A stretch of DNA of 64,000 nt from Marinifilaceae bacterium (GTDB lineage: Bacteria > Bacteroidota > Bacteroidia > Bacteroidales > Marinifilaceae): assembly GCA_025210485.1 (NCBI GenBank), contig JAOARN010000145.1:1-64000 (forward strand). The letters run 5' to 3'. This document shows positions 17,575 to 26,260 of the stretch, piece after piece (position 1 is the first letter of the stretch; each line of letters opens with the position of its first letter). Below the pieces are notes generated by a model that worked only from the letters and a program-made list of their open reading frames with translations, had not been told where the DNA came from and searched no databases. The position numbers and the translations under genes are program-made.

Positions 17575-18667
17575 ATAGGGATTCTAAAATTATTTCGGAA
17601 TTCATCTTCCCATCTTTTCTATTTGTCATTAAAAAAGATTTTATACTCTTATTTTTTAAGCTACTATATTTATTTATATTTAGTTCTTTTAAATTTAAAT
17701 TCGATGTTTTAGCCCCCAAGATATCAGATACTTTTTGAATATTTTTATTAAAAATATTCGAATAATTATCCGATTTTATAAATACAATATCCTTATTATA
17801 ATAAAATGCATAGTTGACTGATGTAGAATTGTGTAATAATACCAAAGATGAGTTTGCTACTAATTCTATAGTTTCACCAATAATTGTTTTTCTGTGCTTA
17901 AAAAACTTATCCCCTTTGGATTTAGATCTTGGATGAGCAGCAATCAAGACTTCCTTGCCAGTATATTCCTCAACTAAATCAAAATAACTATTTAAATCAC
18001 TGTAATACTTTTCTGGAGAAGAACACAAAGATTTACCAGAAATCTGCAAATCTGGATGATAAGGTATATACTGATCTAAGAATACAACATAATCGTTTTT
18101 TTTAGTAATTGAACCAGTTTCTAAACATTTATTACAATCGAATGAATTAATTTCAATTATTTTAGTTTCAGATTCCTTAAAGGGATAAATCATATTATAC
18201 GCTTCATTTACTGTAAAAATTTTTTTTGGTAAACTAAGCACTTTAAATCTAAATAAAATTCTCTTTACTACCTGATTAATTAGAAATCTTAATGATTTAT
18301 TATGCAATCCTGATATCGTCGGCCCCATGAAACTAAGAATATATTTTATATCGTACTTTTTAAATAATAAAAATATTTCATAGGTTTTTAAACTTAAATA
18401 TACTAAACTATATACAAAGTCTTTTTCAATATCGACTTTTGACATTAGTCTTTCTAATTCATACTTTGATTTAATTTCTATATTATCTATTTTACCATCA
18501 TATGTAAATGATGAATTTTTTTCTACTAACTGAGGATAAACAAAAGATGTACAATCCCAAATTACAATCTCAATATTATTTTCAAATAAAAACTTAAATC
18601 CGTAGCGTTCATAATCTCTATAAGAAAATCCCGTAACCGTTAAAATATATATTTTTTTATTGTTCAT
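17564..18667 (-). CDS. Hypothetical GT-B-like protein, candidate nonulosonate transferase
   Basis: A 367-residue protein with no family I can name firmly. The C-terminal half has VFLDQYIPYHPDL, VLIAAHPRSKSKGDKFF and LVLLHNSTSVNYAFYYNKDIVFI. This AHPR plus NSTSVNYA arrangement recalls bacterial sialyl/polysialyltransferases of the GT52 or related type. It overlaps the CMP-nonulosonate synthetase gene by 11 bp. Synthetase-transferase adjacency is common in sialic-acid loci, so it is a candidate transferase for the legionaminic-like sugar (inference). Confidence 0.55.
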   Translation of the reverse strand: MNNKKIYILTVTGFSYRDYERYGFKFLFENNIEIVIWDCTSFVYPQLVEKNSSFTYDGKIDNIEIKSKYELERLMSKVDIEKDFVYSLVYLSLKTYEIFLLFKKYDIKYILSFMGPTISGLHNKSLRFLINQVVKRILFRFKVLSLPKKIFTVNEAYNMIYPFKESETKIIEINSFDCNKCLETGSITKKNDYVVFLDQYIPYHPDLQISGKSLCSSPEKYYSDLNSYFDLVEEYTGKEVLIAAHPRSKSKGDKFFKHRKTIIGETIELVANSSLVLLHNSTSVNYAFYYNKDIVFIKSDNYSNIFNKNIQKVSDILGAKTSNLNLKELNINKYSSLKNKSIKSFLMTNRKDGKMNSEIILESLYEK

Positions 18668-19358
18668 ATCTTCTATTCATTATTGTTTCTGCTATCATGA
18701 AATCAAGTTTTGTATCAATATCTACAGAGTTTTCTTGATTCATAATATATGCATAAGAATTAGAACTAAAATTAAAAGTTTTCTCTTTAAGAAGTCTAGA
18801 CGTTTTAGACAAGTATATCGCTCCATTATACCTATAGTGTATTGGTAAATCTTGAGATCTTAAATCTTTATATTCTTTTTTATCAAAATCATTTATACTG
18901 TGATCCTCAGGTAATGTATTTGCCCATAGAGGACTATGCTCACATTCACACATTGAGACTACAGAGTCAGCTTTTTTCTCTAATACCAATTCAATTGCAT
19001 TGTCTATATCTTCGGTGGTTCTTAATGGGGATGTGGGCTGAAGTAACAAAACATAGTCATATTCCTTTCCTAGCTCTTCTTTATAATAGTGGATGCAATG
19101 TTCAACAGCATCGTAAGAAGTAGCCGTATCTGAAGATAAATAGTCAGGTCTCATAAATGGGACTTTAGCTCCAAATTTTTTAGAAGCCTCAGCTATTTCA
19201 GGAGAATCTGTTGAGACAACAACTTCTGTAATGTATTTTGATTTTTTCGCAACTTCTATTGACCAAGCAATTAAAGGTTTACTCAATAAATTTAATATGT
19301 TTTTATTTTTTAATCTTTTACTCCCACCTCTGGCTGGAATAATTGCAAGAATTTTCAT
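18657..19358 (-). CDS. legF: CMP-nonulosonate (N,N'-diacetyllegionaminate) cytidylyltransferase
   Basis: Activates the finished nonulosonic acid with CTP. The 233-residue protein has the NeuA-family motif IIPARGGSKRLKNKN (about 6-20), VVVSTDSPEIAEASKKFGA and LLLQPTSPLRTTEDID. The short length with no esterase domain fits LegF/PseF-type enzymes. It lies 3 bp after the PtmE-like gene, in line with the LegF-PtmE arrangement of the GDP-linked legionaminic acid route. I prefer LegF over NeuA because LegC is encoded in the same block. Confidence 0.88.
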   Translation of the reverse strand: MKILAIIPARGGSKRLKNKNILNLLSKPLIAWSIEVAKKSKYITEVVVSTDSPEIAEASKKFGAKVPFMRPDYLSSDTATSYDAVEHCIHYYKEELGKEYDYVLLLQPTSPLRTTEDIDNAIELVLEKKADSVVSMCECEHSPLWANTLPEDHSINDFDKKEYKDLRSQDLPIHYRYNGAIYLSKTSRLLKEKTFNFSSNSYAYIMNQENSVDIDTKLDFMIAETIMNRRYEQ

Positions 19359-19361
19359 AAG

Positions 19362-20411
19362 TTAAAATTTTATTCTCTCTATATCTTTCTGCGCCTTACT
19401 ATAATCTTCGTGTTTTCCTATATCTAACCAATAGCCTAAGATTGGGAAATGCGAAACCTTACCATGATTTTTAATTACATCCTCAATTAGATCAGTTGCA
19501 TTATAAAACCTGTTTTTGGGAACATATTTTAGCGCATCTTTTTTAATTAAGTAAATACCAGCATTAGAATAATAGGAATAGGTCGGTTTCTCCTTAAACG
19601 ATTTCACCTCACCATTATCAGTTTCAAGAACTGCATACGGAACACTTACATCATATGGATATGAAGCTATTGTTATTATTGCATCACTATTTCTATGAGC
19701 TTCATACATTTGTTCAAAATCAATATTTGTCAGCAAATCAGAATTCATTACAAGAACATCATCGTGCTGGAATTCATCTACTAATGAAATTGCGCCCATA
19801 GTCCCTAAGGGTTCATTCTCTTCTATATAAGATATATGAATTTTCTTTTCTGACCCGTCACCAAACTTTTCAATTAATTGCTCACCTAAATATTTTATAG
19901 AAAGACTAATGTTATCTACACCATAAGAAATTAATCTATCAATGTTTCTTTCAATAATTGGGACTCCACCAACTTCGAGGAGAGGTTTAGGTGTATTATC
20001 AGTCAATGGGCTAAGTCTAACGCCTCTACCTCCAGCCATTATTAAAGCATCAATTGGAAGTAGCGAGTATGTATCTTTAATATTAATAATTTTATCAATA
20101 GAATTATCTTTATTAAGAATAGGGATAATCTGCTTATCAAGTTTTTTTAGACATTTAAGTTCTTTAATTCCAAATTCATTTTTAACTAAAAAAGTAAAAT
20201 TTTCATTCATACAGTTTTCGATAGTCTCTGTTACAGGAATATCGTTTATCAAAGCACGTCTTATATCTCCATCAGTTACAGTACCTAGTAGTTTTTGATC
20301 ATGGTTTAACACGAAAAGGGTAAGATTTCGACCCATTTTATTTAACCTAATTAGAGCATCCTTAATTGTACTATTGGAGTCTATTATATTATTTCTAAAG
20401 TCTTTATTCAT
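19362..20411 (-). CDS. CBS-domain nucleotidyltransferase (PtmE-like)
   Basis: Two CBS repeats (about 10-120) precede a sugar nucleotidyltransferase domain that starts IDALIMAGGRGVRLSPLT (about 128-145) and contains PKPLLEVGG. This architecture and 349-residue length match PtmE, the glucosamine-1-phosphate guanylyltransferase of the Campylobacter legionaminic acid pathway, which supplies GDP-GlcN. The LegF gene follows directly. The CBS pair may sense an adenine nucleotide. Guanylyl rather than uridylyl specificity is inferred from context. Confidence 0.82.
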   Translation of the reverse strand: MNKDFRNNIIDSNSTIKDALIRLNKMGRNLTLFVLNHDQKLLGTVTDGDIRRALINDIPVTETIENCMNENFTFLVKNEFGIKELKCLKKLDKQIIPILNKDNSIDKIINIKDTYSLLPIDALIMAGGRGVRLSPLTDNTPKPLLEVGGVPIIERNIDRLISYGVDNISLSIKYLGEQLIEKFGDGSEKKIHISYIEENEPLGTMGAISLVDEFQHDDVLVMNSDLLTNIDFEQMYEAHRNSDAIITIASYPYDVSVPYAVLETDNGEVKSFKEKPTYSYYSNAGIYLIKKDALKYVPKNRFYNATDLIEDVIKNHGKVSHFPILGYWLDIGKHEDYSKAQKDIERIKF

Positions 20412-21363
20412 AGTTTCTAAAATCGATAATTTTATCTAAAATAAAATTCATATCTTCAACTGAATATCTTGAATCAATAGGAATAGCAACTAATTCATCA
20501 TAAAAATTGTTTTCTATTTCATACGAATTCGGCCAGAAGCCAGGAAGAAATATATTAAACTTTCTTAAATAACTTTTAAGTCCCTGTGGATTAGAGTCTT
20601 TAAAAACAAAAAAGTTTGCATCTTTAGAGCTATTTAATATTGGGATTAGTTTTTTCTCTAAGATTATATAATTATCTAGTTTACAACATTTTTCAAATTC
20701 AGATTTAGAGTATAATTGGTTTATGAAATACAAACCTTTCTGAGATATAGAATAAATCAGGTTTTGAGAATCGAGTATTTTCTCTGATTTATTAGCTAAA
20801 TTTAAGTATACATTTTCTTCAACACCACGACTTTTGATAAATCTATATTTATAGTTTTTAGCCATGTATCTATTTTCAATAAAGTCTGCAAATTTATTTT
20901 CAATCAACGTTTGATTTATATCTAAATTTGTTTTTATTATACTACCTTCAACACAATTACTGACTTTACGAAAGCTATTATATCCAAACCATTTTTCTGC
21001 ATTTTGTGAATTTTCTATTTCTATATTAAAAACAGAGTCTTCAATTACAATTTTACTTTCAAGATATTTTTTACTAATCTGTTTATGTCGTACTCCAAAA
21101 TAATTAATTATATATAAAGCATCAGACTTAAAGTTAAGACTGGACTCCTCAATCTGTAAATTTTTATCTAGAGAATAGAAAGTGTATTTAACCCCTTCTT
21201 GAACCAATATATCAATTATTATTGGACACAAGAACTGTGGAATTTGCACATGATTTATTTTTTGACTTCTAAGTAACAATCTCAAAGATGATCGACCTGT
21301 GTCAGTAAAATAAACATCAAAATCTAATGCTTGTTGCTCTATTTCTCCACCTATTTGTTTCAT
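20404..21363 (-). CDS. Divergent DegT-like PLP protein
   Basis: A 319-residue protein that looks like a shortened fold-type I aminotransferase. FDVYFTDTGRSSLRLLLRSQ matches the substrate-entry loop, DALYIINYFGVRH and IVIEDSVFNIEI fit the aspartate region, and YNSFRKVSNCVEGSIIKTN the Schiff-base region, with the likely PLP lysine at about residue 131. It lacks the glycine-rich tail usual after that lysine. The gene lies between NeuC/LegG and PtmE-like genes. It could aminate a sugar precursor or be a catalytically altered relative. Family call is by motif pattern only. Confidence 0.6.
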   Translation of the reverse strand: MKQIGGEIEQQALDFDVYFTDTGRSSLRLLLRSQKINHVQIPQFLCPIIIDILVQEGVKYTFYSLDKNLQIEESSLNFKSDALYIINYFGVRHKQISKKYLESKIVIEDSVFNIEIENSQNAEKWFGYNSFRKVSNCVEGSIIKTNLDINQTLIENKFADFIENRYMAKNYKYRFIKSRGVEENVYLNLANKSEKILDSQNLIYSISQKGLYFINQLYSKSEFEKCCKLDNYIILEKKLIPILNSSKDANFFVFKDSNPQGLKSYLRKFNIFLPGFWPNSYEIENNFYDELVAIPIDSRYSVEDMNFILDKIIDFRNYE

Positions 21364-21366
21364 CTA

Positions 21367-22527
21367 TTAGTTTAAATCAAAAAACTTTTTATCAATCAAG
21401 TTTTTAAAGTCAGTTTGTTTCAATACATCAATTAATCTTTGAGAACTTTCTCCTTGCCCATAGGGGTTAACTATTGATTTAAGATTTTCTTGAAACTTAA
21501 TATCATATATAGAATTGAAAGCCTCTAATATTGACTCTTTAGTTGCTTCAGTGTTTATAATTGAATTTGCTTGAATTCTTCCTTTCTGTCTACTACCAAT
21601 ATTTATTGTTGGGGTTTTAAACGACGGAGCTTCAACTATTCCACTAGAAGAATTACCTACCACTGCATCCATATACTGAAGTGCTGATAAATATCTTCTA
21701 TAACCAAGTGAAGGGAATGAAATAGCTTTATCCGAATTTTCAGAAACATATTTGTTTATAAGTTCGATAATTTGCCTCCCCTCCATATCAGAATTTGAAT
21801 GAGTTATAATGATTGAAGTATCCTCTAATTCATCAACAGCCAAAAGGAGTTCATTAAACTGTCTTACGGATTCACCTTTTTCCAATGTGACAGGGTGAAA
21901 AGTAATAATTATTGCTTTTTGTTTTAATTTGAAATTAATTGAGTCTTCGAACTCAGATTTAGACATTAAATTTAACCTTGTAATATTATCTAAACCAACT
22001 TCACCAACATTAAACACCCTATTAGGATTTTCACCTAACTGAATCACTCTTTGATAATATTCCTCAGTAGCGGTGAAGTGAAGATGACTCATTTTTGTTA
22101 GACTGTGACGAATAGACTCGTCGATTGCACCTTCTGTTTTCTCTCCTCCATTAAGGTGAGCTACAGGTATTCTTGCAATCATTGCTGAAGTTACCGCTGA
22201 CAATATTTCGTACCTATCCCCTAATACTAATATTAAATCAGGCTGTAACTCTTCAAAGGCTTCGGCAAATGAAATTTGTGCTAAACCCATAGCCTTTGAA
22301 ACTCCAATTGAAGAATCAGAAGATAGAAGGATTTCGATTTTCTTATCAATTTTAAAACCATCATCTTCGATCTCTTTGTAGGTATAACCATAATCTGGAG
22401 ATAAGTGCATTCCAGTAGCAATCAATTGAAGTTCAAATTCATCATCTTCCTTAAGCAGTCTAAGTACATTGGAAAGCAAACCATATTCAGCTCTTGTACC
22501 TGTAATAACTAATACTTTTCTTTTCAT
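21367..22527 (-). CDS. legG: Hydrolysing nucleotide-sugar 2-epimerase (LegG/NeuC)
   Basis: Releases the nucleotide and inverts C2 to give a free ManNAc-like sugar for the nonulosonate synthase. The 386 residues start KVLVITGTRAEYGLLSNVLR, typical of NeuC/LegG. Further motifs are LILVLGDRYEILSA and VVGNSSSGIVEAPSF (about 290-304), which contains the nucleotide-phosphate contacts. The stop of this gene lies 3 bp before the next, and its start overlaps the synthase gene by 4 bp. With LegC present the substrate is more likely the 2,4-diacetamido-6-deoxy sugar than UDP-GlcNAc. Confidence 0.92.
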   Translation of the reverse strand: MKRKVLVITGTRAEYGLLSNVLRLLKEDDEFELQLIATGMHLSPDYGYTYKEIEDDGFKIDKKIEILLSSDSSIGVSKAMGLAQISFAEAFEELQPDLILVLGDRYEILSAVTSAMIARIPVAHLNGGEKTEGAIDESIRHSLTKMSHLHFTATEEYYQRVIQLGENPNRVFNVGEVGLDNITRLNLMSKSEFEDSINFKLKQKAIIITFHPVTLEKGESVRQFNELLLAVDELEDTSIIITHSNSDMEGRQIIELINKYVSENSDKAISFPSLGYRRYLSALQYMDAVVGNSSSGIVEAPSFKTPTINIGSRQKGRIQANSIINTEATKESILEAFNSIYDIKFQENLKSIVNPYGQGESSQRLIDVLKQTDFKNLIDKKFFDLN

Positions 22528-23522
22528 ATTAATTCTCCTTTTTGATATGATTTTTCAGCAACAGTACCAACTATATTATCCCATTCGATTGCTGAAATCC
22601 CACCATTTGCTCTCTTAAGAATAAGATTCTGTTCACTAAGTTTTGTTCCTTTAGAGATATCAGTTTTAGCACAGATCTTTTTTCTTACAACATCAATATT
22701 TTGAGCCTCCGAATCAGTTACTTTTTTTTCCCCATCACCTAGGGCTAACTCAATATTTCTAATAGAGTTAACCATTAGTTTTAATTCTATTGGAGATAAA
22801 CTTGCTTTATGATCAGGGCCTTCCATAGACTTATCAATGGTAAAGTGCTTTTCTACAATTTTAGCTCCTAATGCAACTGATGCAACTGGCACTTCTATTC
22901 CAAGAGTATGATCAGAATAACCAACAGTTACACCAAACTTTTCTTTAAGACTAAGCATAGCCCTTAGGTTAACATCTTGCATAGGAGTTGGATACTGAGT
23001 CGTTACATGGAGAAGAGATATTTGGTTCTTTTCCAAACCTGAATCCAATAATGTATTGAATGCAACTTCAACCTCTTCCATAGAAGACATACCTGTAGAA
23101 AGTATTACATCTTTTCCAAAACTTGCAATATGTCTTAAAAAGGGCATGTTAGTTACCTCCGCAGAACCTATTTTAAACTTGTTTTGAAGTCCATTCAAAA
23201 AATTAGCACTCACTTCTTCGTCAGGGGTAGATAGAAACTCAATATTTTTAGAGTCGCAATAAATTTTAAGCTCTTGGAAACTCTCATAGCTCAATTCCAG
23301 CTTTTTAAGCATTTGGAATTGATTTTCATCAACACCTATATTTTCTTTTTGATATTCAGCCATATCTGCATCCTCTGATACTATAAGTTCTGTTTTCCAT
23401 GTTTGAAATTTAACAGCATCCACTTTAGCTTCTACAGCGATATCAATTAGCTTTTTTGCTAAATTAATATCACCATTATGATTTACTCCAGCTTCAGCTA
23501 TTATAAAAACTTTTTTATTCAT
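22524..23522 (-). CDS. legI: Nonulosonate synthase (LegI/NeuB)
   Basis: Condenses phosphoenolpyruvate with a ManNAc-type sugar to make the nine-carbon acid. The 332-residue protein has IAEAGVNHNGD (about 7-17), AVKFQTWKTE, FLSTPDEEVS, VILSTGMSS, YSDHTLGIEV and EKHFTIDKSMEGPDHKASL. The C-terminal stretch from about 270 is a SAF domain, as in all NeuB homologues. It overlaps the NeuD-like gene by 8 bp and LegG by 4 bp. Confidence in the family is high; legionaminate rather than sialate is inferred from LegC. Confidence 0.94.
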   Translation of the reverse strand: MNKKVFIIAEAGVNHNGDINLAKKLIDIAVEAKVDAVKFQTWKTELIVSEDADMAEYQKENIGVDENQFQMLKKLELSYESFQELKIYCDSKNIEFLSTPDEEVSANFLNGLQNKFKIGSAEVTNMPFLRHIASFGKDVILSTGMSSMEEVEVAFNTLLDSGLEKNQISLLHVTTQYPTPMQDVNLRAMLSLKEKFGVTVGYSDHTLGIEVPVASVALGAKIVEKHFTIDKSMEGPDHKASLSPIELKLMVNSIRNIELALGDGEKKVTDSEAQNIDVVRKKICAKTDISKGTKLSEQNLILKRANGGISAIEWDNIVGTVAEKSYQKGELI

Positions 23523-24174
23523 TATTTCGTATTATTTTTGCGGGGTTTCCATAACAAATTACATTATCTGGTATATTTTTTGTTATTAAAGTTCCATCTC
23601 CAATTATTGTATTTGAACCTACTGATTTCTTAAACGAAATTGATGAACCATCTGAAATTATTGTATGACTACCAACATTTTTGCCAGCCATTGAAACATT
23701 ACACCCTATAAGCACATTATCCCCTATCTCTTGATCATGATTTATTGCAGTAAAAGAATAAACAATACAGTGGTTTCCAATTGTTACATCATTAGCCACC
23801 TTTGAATATGCTTCAAATAAATTTCCTTTTCCTAACTTTGCATATTTAGATATTATTGCTGTTGGGTGTATTATATTTACTGATTCTAAAATTAAATCTA
23901 ATTTACTATAAATTTTTTGCCTAAGTTTCATATCTCCACTACTGACACCAACTCCTAAAAAATATCTAGTAATATAAGGATGATCACACAAATAATTATC
24001 TAAATTTTCCTCCAAACAAACAACATTATAATTATGTATTTTAGCATGTAACTCATTTATATCATTTGTTACTAACCCATGTATCTTATATTTGTTCTGC
24101 TGCTCAATATTATCTATAACTGTTCGAGCATGTTCCCCACATCCAATTATTAATATTTCTCTATTATTTTCCAT
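23515..24174 (-). CDS. NeuD-like sialic/legionaminic acid acetyltransferase
   Basis: Acetyltransferase of 219 residues with an N-terminal Rossmann-like domain (about 1-85, LIIGCGEHARTVIDNIEQ) and a left-handed beta-helix (about 95-215, NHCIVYSFTAINHDQEIGDN). This is the PglD/NeuD/LegH architecture, and the conserved histidine lies in INHDQEIG. It could be the N-acetyltransferase of the 4-amino sugar or an O-acetyltransferase of the finished acid. It is translationally coupled to the synthase gene. Confidence 0.88.
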   Translation of the reverse strand: MENNREILIIGCGEHARTVIDNIEQQNKYKIHGLVTNDINELHAKIHNYNVVCLEENLDNYLCDHPYITRYFLGVGVSSGDMKLRQKIYSKLDLILESVNIIHPTAIISKYAKLGKGNLFEAYSKVANDVTIGNHCIVYSFTAINHDQEIGDNVLIGCNVSMAGKNVGSHTIISDGSSISFKKSVGSNTIIGDGTLITKNIPDNVICYGNPAKIIRNNE

Positions 24175-24302
24175 ATTTCTTTATTTTGTGAAAATTATAA
24201 TTCAAAAAACAACTATTAATCGATAAAACAATCAGATTTATTTTCATTATTAGAACTAATGATAAAATCTAAACTATAATCACTCAAAATTTGAAATTAT
24301 AT

Positions 24303-25274
24303 TTAAAACCTATATCTCAATATATTCTCTTTTTTAGTTTTTAAACTATTCAATTCCGAAATTGATAGGTATTTTTTATAAATTTCTTTATTGTAAACGT
24401 TTCCTGCTAAATAAAAATCCATTGTAATATTTGAAAACTTAGATTTAAATTTAAATAAATTATCATCAGTTGCAGGGGTTCTCCCTCCACCTAAAAGAAA
24501 CCATTTACAACCATTTTCTCTAGCCTTACTAAAAGACTGGTCTAATATATAATAATTACCATTTTTGTTAGAAAATTGTGAATTATTTGCTGACAAATGA
24601 TAATGTGCTATTTCGTTAGAAAGAATCATATAGCTCATCGCAATAGTTTTATCTTGATATTGAACGCCATACAAGTTTACCTCATTAATCGAATTAAGTT
24701 TGCAGAAATAATCGTCATCAAAATAATAAAAACCTTTAGCATTGTTTTTATCCATTGTAGAATAATATAATTCTTTAAATTGTTTAGAACTAGCTTCTTC
24801 CTCAAAAATTAATTCCTTATCACACTTTCGTAATATAGTTCTGATTTTAGAAGCATAATTTTTCCATCTTTCTTCATCATCCAATAAAAGGTCAACGACC
24901 ACAACTTCTCTATCCTTAAAACAAACGGTAAAAAGCTCCGAATTATGTTTTGGAAAATCATTAAAAGGATGAAAACTAATAAATTCAGCAATTATATTCT
25001 CTTGTTCACATCTCATTTTATATTTTTTAAAAGCTGTAGCAATAAACTTGGGATCATTAGTATTGGAATAGTAGCCTCCATATCCATAAGGGGTTTCAAG
25101 ATCAAAATACCCTTCTACCTTTTGACCTGAAATCTCTGTTATAGGCTTTTTTACTGCGATATTATAAAATAAATAATCTCCTTCTTCAAATTTAAATTCA
25201 AAAAGGGAGTAATTATCTTTTAAATACAAAGAGCTAAATTCTTTGTTGTAGTATATATCTTTTAGTAAATTCAT
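24303..25274 (-). CDS. FemAB/GNAT-like acyltransferase
   Basis: A 323-residue protein with the GNAT-like fold of the FemAB/BioF2 group (peptidoglycan-bridge and cellulose-biosynthesis acyltransferases). Signs are YFDDDYFCKLNSINEVNLYGVQYQDKTIAMSYMILSN, and YYILDQSFSKARENGCKWFLLGGGR, the typical GG-containing turn near residue 265. The N-terminal half has EFISFHPF and a basic patch. FemAB members transfer aminoacyl or acyl groups to amines. Its place beside a deacetylase and another GNAT in the legionaminic block suggests N-acyl tailoring of the sugar (inference). Confidence 0.6.
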   Translation of the reverse strand: MNLLKDIYYNKEFSSLYLKDNYSLFEFKFEEGDYLFYNIAVKKPITEISGQKVEGYFDLETPYGYGGYYSNTNDPKFIATAFKKYKMRCEQENIIAEFISFHPFNDFPKHNSELFTVCFKDREVVVVDLLLDDEERWKNYASKIRTILRKCDKELIFEEEASSKQFKELYYSTMDKNNAKGFYYFDDDYFCKLNSINEVNLYGVQYQDKTIAMSYMILSNEIAHYHLSANNSQFSNKNGNYYILDQSFSKARENGCKWFLLGGGRTPATDDNLFKFKSKFSNITMDFYLAGNVYNKEIYKKYLSISELNSLKTKKENILRYRF

Positions 25275-26249
25275 TTATGCCTTTTTAAACCATCCGTTTG
25301 GTTCACTACTTTTATCTTTAGGTATATCATTAGTATCTAATCTTGATAGAGACAAACAATTTTCTGTTCTATAATCTGCAATATCAACATTTGTTGTTAA
25401 GCCTATTTTACAATTTAACTGTTTTGCAATTTTCTTTGTTTTATCATTGAATTCACCGTAAGGATAACAGAGGGTCAAATAATCAGGATCGGCACCTATA
25501 CTTTGAATAAAATCAAATGATTTCTTAATCTCTTCATATTGTTGCTCTTCTGTAAGTGAGTTTAAGAAGTAGTGATCATAACCATGAGATCCAATATGCA
25601 TACCATATTTTCTCATCGTTTTTAACTGATCCTCATTCATATATAGCTCTCTTGAAAAAGTATTCTCTTTCATTCTAACAAACTCTTCAAAAAGCTCATC
25701 AACTATTATATTTCTTAATTTCTCTTCTAATTCTACTTGAAGAAGTCTTTTTATAAAAATTACCTCTGCAGGGTCAAAACGATTAGGTATTGCTAATTTC
25801 TTATAGTAATATTCATTACTTCCAAGTCTATACTCTTCTCTATATCTATCTAAAATAACATTGGTTTTATTGACAAGTAAATTTTTATCATTACAAGAAG
25901 CTAAAATAAAATGAATCTTGTTAACATCGAGAACTTTATGTTTAGTTAAAGCTTTTACTGGCGCATAAAACGAACCTTGTATATTATTATTTGCCAATAT
26001 CGGAAATACATTAGTGTAATGATCAATATATGCATCATCAAATGTCAATAATACAGACTTTGATGGTAAATTAAACTTACCATCAATGGAATCAATTAAT
26101 TGTTCCATTGTAATAAAGTTATAATTTTTCTTTAAAAAATATATTTGCTCCTTAAATAAATTTATATCAAGTCCCTTTATCTCTGTATATCTTGAATTCA
26201 AAAGATCTCTGACATAATGATACATTATTATGGTAACTTTTGTGTTCAT
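25275..26249 (-). CDS. NodB-type polysaccharide deacetylase
   Basis: A 324-residue member of the carbohydrate esterase 4/NodB family. It opens with VTIIMYHYVRDLLNSRYTEIKG, has the catalytic-base motif LLTFDDAY (about 65-72) and the metal-binding HIGSHGYDHYFLNSL (about 215-229), and ends with an NVDIADYRTENCLSLSRLDTND stretch. No signal peptide is seen, so it may act in the cytoplasm on a sugar intermediate. It starts 11 bp from one acyltransferase gene and abuts the other, and could free an amine for them. Substrate is unknown. Confidence 0.85.
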   Translation of the reverse strand: MNTKVTIIMYHYVRDLLNSRYTEIKGLDINLFKEQIYFLKKNYNFITMEQLIDSIDGKFNLPSKSVLLTFDDAYIDHYTNVFPILANNNIQGSFYAPVKALTKHKVLDVNKIHFILASCNDKNLLVNKTNVILDRYREEYRLGSNEYYYKKLAIPNRFDPAEVIFIKRLLQVELEEKLRNIIVDELFEEFVRMKENTFSRELYMNEDQLKTMRKYGMHIGSHGYDHYFLNSLTEEQQYEEIKKSFDFIQSIGADPDYLTLCYPYGEFNDKTKKIAKQLNCKIGLTTNVDIADYRTENCLSLSRLDTNDIPKDKSSEPNGWFKKA

Positions 26250-26260
26250 ACTATTATAAT

